Positions 21,387 through 31,878 of a stretch of 64,000 bases of DNA are shown piece after piece. Where the stretch lies: NCBI GenBank assembly GCA_905220665.1, contig CAJNAR010000162.1, forward strand, positions 310,001-374,000, given 5' to 3'. Under the pieces are notes generated by a model. That model did no database searches. It was given only the letters and a program-made list of their open reading frames with translations, and was not told the origin of the DNA. The position numbers and the translations under genes are program-made. Each line of letters opens with the position of its first letter. Position 1 is the first letter of the stretch. Source of the stretch: Albugo candida (taxonomy: Eukaryota; Oomycota; Peronosporomycetes; Albuginales; Albuginaceae).

Positions 21387-24159
21387 TGCGGCAAGAAATG
21401 GAGTCTGATGTTTGTTGTTCTGTGTGTGTGTTGTGGTAGTAAGGCTGAGAGCTTAGCTGTCACGTTTGTAATCATGAAGTTTTATGCTTTATTTGTCGAG
21501 TCGTAATGGAGAGCGTGGTCACGATTTGTTATACAGCTTTCAAATGGCTTTATTGAGCTGAAAAAGGGATTGCAAACTGCCGATTTGAATGCTTTAGAGC
21601 TGAGAATTGGAGGTTTATGAATTATCTTATGCATACGATGCAACGAGAGAGAGAATTTACGCTCTATAGCCGCCTTGTTAAATGCTGCATTTATCTCATC
21701 TCTATACAACGATTGCCTATGAATACTTTGCTAAACACTTCAATCTTGTCTGTAGAAGGAGGATAGACGCATTTCATTTCAAACGTGATTGGAAGACACG
21801 TATTGAAATGTACGCGCTCGAATTGACCAAAGGCATTTCTCAAACAGCTACTGCAAAATTTTTCGTTCTACCTCGAGTTATCGTAGTTTCAGTGTACTCT
21901 CATTCACAATAACATAGAGAGAGGATCTGGATGAAGTGTGCTGATCAAAGGGCAAGCTAAGAGTAGACTTTAGTTCTTTCCAGCAGATAAGCCACGAGAA
22001 AGAGTTATATTTGAGAAGGTTGTTCCGGCGATCACCAAGGAATCAACTTGAACAATTTAAGCAGACGGTCATTTAGTAAATGGTGATCGAGGTAATCAGA
22101 TTAGAGCGTCATTGTCAGGATGTTCTAGTTCTCATTTAGATAATGTTGAGATTACGGGCACAACTTTCTGGAAGGTGGACGGCTGCATATCAGCATCAGT
22201 GTAGGATTGATTATTGATAAACTCAGTCAAGCCCGCGGAAGCTCACTGTGATGAACAAAAGTGCATAGTTGCCTGCCGCAGTTTATGGGTGCAAATGGCT
22301 AACAAAAGTCGCTCAAATGCTTTATTGGTGTAGACTGTATTCCATAAGGCTGATGTGTGCACAGCAATCACTACAATTGCTAGTAGAAATGATCAGGGTG
22401 GTTCTATTAAAGTCAGCTCGAATTTTTCTTCTTACCCAGACATCTCGCTGGAGCTTTGGACCTTATTGATCCCATTGTTGGACTTGCCACGGGCGCCCTT
22501 ACTTCACTGCGGTATTCTGATGGCGATATCACAGTGCAAGCATGGTCATAACCCTTCTAGATGCAAAAGCATTAACAACCCGTAGCCTTATTTTCGAAGT
22601 AAGGCTCGGAAATAAACGTGGTCGGCGATAACTTCGTCGTGATCTCGAGTTGGACAGGGGATGAGGTTTCAAGAATCTGTGATCTTGATTTTATAGGTTC
22701 ATTAAGCGGTTGGCCACTAAATGCAGCTTGTGGGATAATCAAAGCATCAAATGTGGATTTGGTCCTGAGAATTGCTTTCTCAAATGCTTTGGGGTGAAAG
22801 ATCAGTCATGTTTGCAAAGTTTCGGATCAATTCGTCCGCTTAACTTTTTAGTCGGCACTTGGCTGAAACGTCCTGTCGAATTGATTTTCTTCCCAGTATC
22901 GGACGTCATGTTGGGATACGTAGTGCACAATTATCGCTCACGAAATCTTGAGAGAATTTCGAAAGAAGGCCGATTGACGAAGAGCATCCCGCTTCGGCTG
23001 AATGGCTCATTATTTTTGCAAAACCTAATACCTTGCTTGGTGTGCTTACCCTGTACACTTTCAAGGAAGACTCTCAGTTGGATCCCTTTTTCTCTACAAT
23101 ACATCGAAGCTTCTAGTACATAATATGCACTTCCTCGCCAATCATATGACGTACGAGCGCTATGCACAGAACGATCCGACGCGTGTGTTTATTGCAATTG
23201 CTCACAATCTGATCCCACTTGCAACCAATTTTGCCATTGATCGTTGTGAGCTTCCACAGCGCTGCGTCTTTTACTCATTGTATTTGAAATCAGTTTTCGA
23301 TTTCAATTTCGCCCAAGTACTTCATGTCAAAATTCGTACCAAACGAAAATTCTTGCAACGGCCACGTCATTTTTGCTGGCACTCACAACGTCGGCAACTG
23401 TTAAAGTCGCATCGAAATTTTTTCTACTCTAGGGTACAATGAGTCGGCTCAATGTGTTGAAAAGGAGCCAGTTTGAGCTCATCAATATTATAATCATCAA
23501 GTTGATTGTAATGTTAATACATGATTCTCGAGAAAGGCAATGGCACAAAAACGACCTCCAGTGCGATCGACCTCGCACTCGATAGATACTCAGATTATCA
23601 TTTCAGTGCTGAATATTGACTTCTGCTACTGATCGCTTGCAAGGAGCGTTCAGTCGGTGAATAAATCATCGATCTGATATTTCCATAGAAGGGATGCGAT
23701 ACTTCGCTCACCTAACAGTACTTCCGGCTTCGCCAAAATGGACCAAGATTTCTTGTCTTTCATCCAGAAATCATCTTTGCTGATCTCAAAGAACTCAATC
23801 GGTTTGTGATATTCACATATACAAGATGTCCAGCGACAAACACTGTTCAATTCGGTAATGTAACGCTCTCGACTGACTCTCAGTCATATCTCCATTTGAT
23901 TTGACCGAGAGCAGGTCATTACACACAAGTGATCTAAGGAGATCGCTGCTTAAGCATACTTGCGAACACGCAAACTTGTATGATTGAAAACAGTTCACAG
24001 TAGAGGGATGGTGAAGAATGCTTCCACGTGTCAAGTCTCCCCAGCCGTACTTATCATAAGTTTTTTTTCTTTTAAATTTGGAAAAGTCAATCAGTGCAAG
24101 CAGCTCCAAGCAAAGCAACACGTCTCCACTTACCAACTGCCTTTGAATCGCTATTCATA
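21387..24159. other. Gene-sparse stretch with fragments of open frame
   Basis: No complete gene is supported here. On the plus strand, 22340-23440 holds coding-like but frame-broken segments: a stretch around 22440-22545 reads ALDLIDPIVGLATGALTSL, 22610-22795 reads a 60-codon frame including VVGDNFVVISSW, and 22710-23442 has two consecutive frames separated by one stop (the second contains YERYAQNDPTRVFIAIAHN). These could be exons of an unrecognised gene or remnants of a decayed one. On the minus strand 23650-23880 reads ERYITELNSVCRWTSCICEY and ends KYQIDDLFTD before a stop, which looks like a terminal exon. Composition is more AT-rich than flanks. No transposon enzyme motif, terminal repeat or tRNA was seen. 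Confidence 0.4.
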
Positions 24160-25755
24160 ATGCAGTACTATAGCTCATACCCGATCGACGAATTCGATGT
24201 TTCTGAAGCCTCTGTATACAACGATTGTGCTTCGCCTAAAGCGCACATTATGCAGAATAAAGTAACAACTTTTACAAGAACTAACGACACAAAACAATCA
24301 AGACCGATTTGCGCCAACGTTAGATCGAGGAATCTACATATAAATGAATTAGTAAGTTAGGATTCATGTTAATAATTTTAACAGCAACATTTTTGTGTAA
24401 CGAATTGATATTGTTTCTTTCCAAGGCATGCTCAGATTCGACGAGACGTGAAGAGATGCCGGTCGATGTAGCGTTTGAAACCGTGCGCAAAGTCGTATAC
24501 ATCATCATTAGCGCGAAAACTATTCAGTGCGAGACAAAACAGAATCAATTGGACGCACTTGCAAATGAGAAAATACAGGTACCGATGATGCTTAAGAATC
24601 GAAGGATTATTGAGGAATATTGAATTGGATTATAGCCCAGAAAGGCCCTTGCAAAGTTTGTGAGAAACGGAGGATTGATTTCTATAAATGAATTGATGGC
24701 AGCATGGAATGGTAATGCGGAGTCAACCGATCGAGTGCTATTTCTTCTCAAGGTAACTGACACTTTCCTACATTTATCATTCACCTCACATGATAACCAC
24801 CACCCAGATCCTTGCTATACTTCCCGGTATAAGTGCACAGGCAATCAGTGCAAGCAAAATCGGTCGTAAGCTTAAGCGAGTTACTTCGCAACAGATTTAT
24901 CCTCCTGAAGTGAAGGGACTTGCTGAATGGATAATAGCAAAATGGAAAGTCGACATTTTACCCGCGAGCGATCGCAAGTCGAAAAGAATATATTCTGAAA
25001 GATCCATTGATGGTGACACACTTCCAACAGTAGACATTAAGCCATCTCCCGAAGATTCAAAACCTCACTCTGCTACAGAGAAAGTGCAGGTAAACAAGAT
25101 CTCTGGAGTCGGGAAGAGCATGGCAAAAGCCTCTTGTATGTAATCCTATTTGGGTGTAACCTTACACTGCATAACATTCTACTTTTTCCCAGCAGCTTTA
25201 CTACCTAACAAGAGAAAAGTCGATATTTTAGGCATAGCTTTGAACTCGGGCAAATATCGGAAAACAAATGCCAATTTACATCAAGTTCAGCGGCGATCAA
25301 AGTTGATTCAGACCTTAAAAGACCGTCAAAAAAGTATTAAAGACGTAGGCGACATTCTAAGTACCATCATTGGTGACTGGAAAGCAGCAAAAGTGCGATT
25401 TGGTGACAGCACTGTTGTTGACTTTGACAGAAGCCAAGTGGTCTGCCAAATGATGAGTACAACGAAGTGCGGTCCGCGACTAAAAAATTCAGCAGGGATT
25501 CCAAAGCCAGGAAAGTCAATTCTCAAGGTGATGGGCTCTCGGAGTGAGCATCAGCTACTTTGTACAAGTCCTTGCGTTTACTCTGGTAGTGCTAAATCTA
25601 TTGGCTCACGTGGACTCGATGGTACAACCAACTTTGCCGTCAAGGAAAAAAAATCAGAAGAAACAAGAGATCACACACCACCAACATGGTCGAATAATTT
25701 GTACCAGACTACCAAGTGTGCAGAACCTTCATTATGCAGCAGTGTTAGAAGCTAA
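24160..25755 (+). CDS. TFIIS N-terminal (TND/LW) domain nuclear protein
   Basis: Five exons: 24160-24351, 24426-24578, 24645-24752, 24808-25135 and 25193-25755. Residues about 117-205 form a TFIIS N-terminal domain: ALAKFVRNGGLISINELMAA, then after an intron ILAILPGISAQAISASKIGR and PPEVKGLAEWIIAKWK, the helical bundle seen in TFIIS, Elongin A, Med26 and IWS1 that binds unstructured motifs in elongation factors. Flanks are Lys/Ser-rich and likely disordered. No zinc ribbon of TFIIS is present, so it is not TFIIS itself; a PPP1R10- or IWS1-like cofactor role is possible. The exon-3 acceptor is AAAG at 24641-24644, since the stronger-looking CAG before it breaks the frame. The 3' end (after about 25527) is less certain because an alternative frame is also open. 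Confidence 0.75.
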
Positions 25756-28700
25756 TTCCTAATATCCAATCGGGTGTTGATCAAATGCGGCATTAGTAAC
25801 GTGAGACCCAAGCAGGCGATCACATATTCTAGAGTAGTAAAGCTAAGAATTATTCATTTATATGGTCTCTTAGACGTCGAATATAGACAACAATGAGTAC
25901 ATGAATTATTTCCCACTATATCACGACCATTTCGAGTTTTCCAGGAAAGACTACTTACTCGCTTGACATTGCTCATCAGAATGAGATAAGGGCACTTAAG
26001 GCTCTGAAACATGCCATCCATTATCATCGGATTGACACAATCATATCACGATAATCAGAAGTTCCGTTTAATTTAGCCTGAAAACTTTCCCATCACATAC
26101 ATTTGAAGCAGCTGTGTCCTCTGAATCAAAATATTCCACGTGACCCAAAAAAATACTTTACGGCACCCTTGTCAATCAAGCCATAAATTTAATCAAGGTC
26201 GTTTTCTTGTCTGTAAAATTCCATTTGTAGACCAATTTGTAGAGCGAGCAGTCAAGGTTAATAGAATCTACAAAAGAAGACCTAGCTGTTTCTACGACTC
26301 GACGTCGTAAATCTTTGTCGACCTCTGGCATCAATAGAACGAAAGTGTCGCTTTCTTCATATCCTCTATTTATGCTGACATATTATTCAAGACATATATC
26401 AGCCCTTGGCTCTTGATTTTTCACTCTTTACTGGGTCCTACACCCTAGAAACGCAGCAAGCACGCTTCGGATATTTGGGCCGCGCGCGAACACAGTAGAC
26501 TTCATTTAGATCAATGCACCATTTCAAGTACTTAGCCGCAGGTTCTGTAGCCTCATCAATCATCTGCTTACGACTAGACTAGTCTATCTTCTCCAATGAA
26601 GGTGCCGCCATTGAAACATTAGTGTGTCTTTCTTTCTCGACGTCTTCCGTGACGGCGCTATTTTGAGTAAGCATCTAAAGCTACTAGCTCGACTACAGCC
26701 GCATTGGACATCTTTAGTTTCAAGTTTGCACAATACCGTTTCATTACTTTCCAATTTGCAAACTATCAAGCGTCTACTTGGTGTAAGCAATTGCTTTGTG
26801 TAAAAGCTGGATCAGGCACAAACGCTTCTCGACCAATCATCTTAAGTAGCACAAACTTTCGTACGTGACTCTTTGGTGCATAAAACACCTTCTGCAAGAA
26901 AGTAGCTTGCGTCCAAGTGAAATGGAGACATATTTTTCGCACGGAACACTTCCATTCGGAGAATGACGCAGAAAGTAGCTGCGTCTGCGTCGTTGTGTGC
27001 GTGTATTATGCAAAAAAGTCGTTCAACTCTAAGAAAGCTCACAATGATTTTTTAGATCCCATTTATCAGCTTTGATGGGTTTCCGAGCAACTTCAAAGTT
27101 GTTTCATGCTATCAAACTTGGAGGATTCGATTGTTTTGTGTTGACGGATAGCTACTTTTTATCATTGTTGACTCGAGAAAACGCCTTACGTTATTCAGGT
27201 TGACACATGCCATTGACTTTTAGTATCATATAATTAAATGAAAATGCCACAGAATATGAGCCATCGAGACTGTGGAAACCATCGACGACAGTAGCAACAT
27301 TATATTAAAGCGAGACTGCGTGGTCCAAAGAAGTATTGTTATGCGGAGGGCGTGTATTACCCAAGTTTTAGCCCCTTTCCTTCGAGCAACCTCCTTCCCT
27401 TTCAGACCATAATCTCTCTCGCCTGTCGCCTTCTGTACTCAAACCAGGCAGATGCCGACACACAGTGTCACCGAGGCGGCCGGAGACCTGGCAACATTCC
27501 ACTCGATCAGACGCCATCTTCCAACACATTTTAGAAAAAGATCATATCAAGTTTGCTACTCGTCCAGTAACCTTTTCCGTCTCGAAACCACTCATGGTCA
27601 TCTCTCTAATCTTCGCCTTCATATCTCCTTTGTGAAGAACAGAAAAAAGTAAACATGCCGGTGGTAGAAAGAACGCTCACTACACTTGTGAAGTAAGAAG
27701 TAACATAATGCCTATTTTCATGCTCAGGTTCTCTGACTTTATGAGCTGTCTTTCCAATAATTAAAAGTCTTAGCTACTCGCATCAGCACTAACTAGTCCA
27801 ATGCGCATTATGAGACACTCTTCATGCATGCCTACTTACTAGCTATATCAGAAGTGAGCGAGGGTCTCTTGAGGCAAATTGAAGCCAAGTGGTCCGGCTA
27901 CAGCTCGTATGAACAGGAGAGACCTAAATATGTTCTTAATGAGCGACGACCGAAGCACTCTGTCCGATTTCCCAATATTGACAAGAAGTTCGAGCGTATG
28001 ACAAATCTGCTGATGGAACTATGGAGAGATCCGTATTTTAAAGGACACTATCGAATTTTCGAAATGCCCGCGTCAATACACTTATATTGGACGCCAATAA
28101 TCATCATGGAACCGAAATGCGTCTTTGCTCATCAAAATCTTCACTGCGTCACACGTTTACTCGATTCAAAACAGTAATAACTATGTAGGAGAAATGATCT
28201 GCTGTTGTCATGTAAATGACTTGGAGAATTATTTGTAAAATATATGAAAAATATGTCGTGTGTGCAAGCAGTCAGGAGGCAACCATTACGATGCATTTTT
28301 ATCAACTCATTCGATATATCTGCGTGCACAGCATCTTAGTGCCGGTGCCGCCACAAAAGCTCGGGGCTCGATGGGAGATCAATCAAGACGACGATCATAG
28401 CAGAGGCTGATCTACTCTTGCATTCTATTAGTATCATACTTCAGCTTGAGCGATAAGCGATCAGACGTACCTTCCCTGTAAAACATGGATGATTGGCAAA
28501 GTCTGGCCGCGGAAGAATTCTAGGGAAGTAACTGAGCTATTTGATCTACCGCGGACAGGAAGTAAACATTATAGAGATGTGAAGTTGACATATTACCAAA
28601 AATTAGTGACAAAATGATTCGAGAACGTTGCCAATGGCTATGAATGTCACCCATGCTTCCGTGAATACCAAAATCTTTGGCTGTTATCGAAGACATGAAG

Positions 28701-31700
28701 ACAAACACGACAATACGTGTAACTAGCAATCATACGTTACGTTCTAGAACTAAAGTGAGGGTGTAGGTATGTCTATTAATCTAGCTTCCCAGCTTGGTGC
28801 ATCTGTTCATCTAAAAAGCCTTTCTTATGTTGGGTATCCAAGGCACGAGAACTGGAAGCTTAGAGTTATACTCTATATTCGATGAGACCCAGCTGAACTT
28901 AATTCTCATGCGGCTATTTGATTGTTTAATCATTCTTGTGCTTCCGTTCCTTCAGCGAGACGATACATAATGTCGTCTGATTCATTCTTGTTTGCAGTGG
29001 AGTCTTATGTAGGGCAGAATCTATACCGACCCCTTGAAGATTATGTTGCCAAATGCATTTTTCTTGTATTTGAGAGTGGGCACTTAGACCCCGAGATATT
29101 ATAGCTTGTAGCTTCCGTGCCCATTATTCCCATCACAATTGTAGCGGATATGTGCTGGATAATATGTGGTGCCTATTCTTTCTGTATTGTCAGCACGGAG
29201 TAGGGTGATTGGAGTTGTGCTTTCATTGGATCCGCATAGACGCAGATGAGCGAGATTGTTGTCATCTGAATTGTGTGTTGTTGCGAATGAGGACATTTCA
29301 AAAATTTTATCAATCAGAAGTTTTGATCCAGTTAGATTATCGCTTATAGCACATGGTTCTCAACATGAGATCTCTCCTGTTTCGTAAATACTTTTTATTT
29401 TCGTTTGTGTGCTTAGTGTGTTGTCGCGTGGCCCACCGAGAATGACATTGAGAACCAAGCCACTGAACAAAAGAACAGGCTGTTGCATCACTGAGGATTC
29501 TTTATGATCATACTAACATGCATTATGACCGCTCAATCCAGCACACTTTCACGTACTTCACCCAGTGAGGTGTGAAGTGTGTTTTGGAGCTACTGATTTC
29601 TACAAATTTTCTGGCAAAATAATGCTTTGTTGATTGTATGCCAGTGTAATATGATGTCAGATTTCGAGATTCTCTGCTGAAATATGATATCCAACGTTTA
29701 GTGCGATTGCAGCTGCATCGTATTCTTGCAATAGGTGCTCGTTATATAGAAAGAAATTCCATGCACTCAACAAAGCCGAGTGCAATAATCTCTACAAAGG
29801 ACGATTGGTTGCAAAAGGATGCGACAGACAGTCGGAATCGAACAGCATCGATACGTATGATTCACTTGCAAGCAAAACAAGTATTAGCTTTCCTGAGGTT
29901 ACGTGGTCATCTCGGATACAAAACACGTCAAAGATTACATTATCACAGCGTAATTATTGCAATTTTGATGAAAGATAGCTTCATTCGGTCATTTCAAGCA
30001 TGCCAGCTTGGGTAAGGTCAAGTCTGCAACTGCATAAGTCTTCACTGTTAACAAAGCCGTTCGACCCAAAAACTCGAAGTTGACTACTGTCTATTCAATT
30101 CCAGAAGTCGGTGGAAGATTGTTTGCAAGCACGATAAGTGATCCAGGAAGCTGTCTCAAGAGCTTATGCCCACCACTTTTCGTCCATCCTTTTGTATTCC
30201 ATTATTGATCGAGCCTATTCGATCAGAGTTCGATTATTCAGATTCAGCTCGGTCAAACTAATCTGTTAAAGAGAGAACGAAACGTGAATTAGTGTCCGTT
30301 GAATCTCGAAAATACCCTCGTCCAATTTACCTCTATTCGTAGTAATCATTATTGCCTGATCAGTAAAAGCTGAATGAATTCGCTTTTGGCATTTTATCTA
30401 TAAATTTTGGTCTTAAGACTTGCCCATTAAGATATACCCATCATCTTTGGAATTATCATAAGTCCATCATTTACACCGTGAGGCTATTTGTCCACGCGAA
30501 TGTCAGAAGCACCAAGATCAAGCCATACCTTCCAGTCCTACACAGCTCACCCAGCGACGCCGCAAATGCTGTTATCGTGTAGCTTTTGATATTACTTGAT
30601 CAATGTATCAAGTATCTTTTCACGTCAAAGTGAAGCATTCAAGACAGACAACTATATAGTAGTATGGCTGTACCAATAGCTACAGCTTCCGCGATGTGTC
30701 ACTGACAATCAGAATTTGTTCTTAACTGGAATTTTTGTCATTCATCGCTTATACCGTTCCTACTACTCAGACGATCGCGAATTGCTTCTTTATCTTTTCT
30801 CTCATTACTATAACGCTTACCAATTCATCTTGCACAGACTATGTCGACACCAGGCATATTCTCTATTGCTCGTTTGCATTCCCCAATACCATCAATTGAC
30901 TTGCCAGGAGAACCACTAGCATCTCTATGATTTCCATTGCGTCTCCTTAGCGGAGATGTGACTCATTGATTGAAACTCTGTGTATTAGTGCACTGCATGA
31001 GATTTTTACTGGCGGGCTCCATCCGCATATATATAGTCACATTGACTTTTGCATTGAACACTGATGTGTATCACGTAAGTACATGATATTTCGTTTGACT
31101 CTGTTGCATTTGGGTTCGTAACCTGTTTGCCATCTTCTCGCTCGGAGTACATCCCATTCGCTACTCTAAGGCTACTTGAAGCATTCAGATCCCCAGGTAA
31201 CTCAATCAGAGATACGTTTATGCATCTAACAATCCGCCAGTTGTATGTATTTCCTGCAATTTCACACTTAAAGCGATGGTAGTCACAGGTCGTCCTCAAT
31301 CTCTCCTCCATGCATGCCAACATCTATCAATGAGCCTGCACACAACATAATCCTACTGCATCATTTCAATCTGTCGCTGTGAATGTATGAACATGTCGAT
31401 GCAAATCGTTAGCCTCGAGCCACAGTATCGACCCATTAAACAGTTGTTACTGTTTTTCGAATATATTCGAGTGCGTAGAAATAATACAAAACGGAAGATC
31501 ACATCAAAATCGAATCTATTGAAAGCAGCCTATGATGAAGACCAATACACCGTTACAGCCGAGTTTCCCTTCAGAATCGCCAATTCGGGCGCGCGCATTA
31601 CTGATTCTCGATTACTTGAGGAGACATACAGCAGCCGTGTAGCATGGAAGTAGCCGATGTTAACACTTCTCGTGCTTGTCACATTGGAACTTAAAATCTT

Positions 31701-31878
31701 ATAGGCTTTCGCGTTGATTCCATTTGTCAAAGATCCCATTCGTTCTTTGGCTGGTCCGCACAATCGTCTCGCACATACGCTTTTTGTCGAGTGGTAGCTG
31801 AAAATGTCTGATTCTTTTGGCAATACGCACATTAGATACGTTATTGTGTCTGATGGACCAAGGCTTTCCTGCATGCGC
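25756..31878. other. Gene-sparse island, unresolved open-frame fragments
   Basis: Six kilobases without a complete gene I can defend. Coding-like fragments: minus 26170-26370 (reads DTFVLLMPEVDKDLRRRVVE, ends KFMA stop); plus 27824-28177 (117 codons from ATG, KYVLNERRPKHSVRFPN); minus 28520-28720 (ITAKDFGIHGSMGDIHSHW); minus 29099-29370 (open frame with Met at 29296, LRLCGSNESTTPITLL); plus 29701-30015; plus 31387-31653. None has a recognised domain and most lack clean starts or splice partners. They may be exons of genes with diverged products or relics. I found no reverse transcriptase, integrase, transposase, terminal inverted repeats or simple-repeat arrays by eye. Confidence 0.4.
31006..31314 (-). 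CDS. Cysteine-rich frame, possibly an exon of a secreted protein
   Basis: An uninterrupted 102-codon frame from ATG at 31314 to the stop at 31006. It contains six cysteines, including CDYHRFKCEI, WRIVRCINVSL and a closing CTYVIHISVQCKSQC. The last element resembles the final strands of MRH-type lectin domains (C-x-Y-hydrophobic-stretch-x-C), but the central glycine/cysteine motif is missing, so this is a weak hint. No signal peptide is encoded in this segment; an upstream exon would be needed. It sits alone in the gene-sparse island. It could equally be chance or a remnant. Confidence 0.3.
   Translation of the reverse strand, partial: CMEERLRTTCDYHRFKCEIAGNTYNWRIVRCINVSLIELPGDLNASSSLRVANGMYSEREDGKQVTNPNATESNEISCTYVIHISVQCKSQCDYIYADGARQ

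Noticed and set aside
24641..24644. CAG acceptor at 24638-24640 for the TFIIS-N gene
   Set aside because: It breaks the frame into a stop; the AAAG four bases on restores ALAKFVRNGG.
25756..27100. Copia- or gypsy-type retrotransposon remnant
   Set aside because: A few phrases looked polyprotein-like, but no reverse transcriptase, RNase H, integrase or LTR motif could be confirmed.
31006..31314. CHXC-type Albugo effector
   Set aside because: Cysteines are present but no CHxC motif follows a signal peptide.
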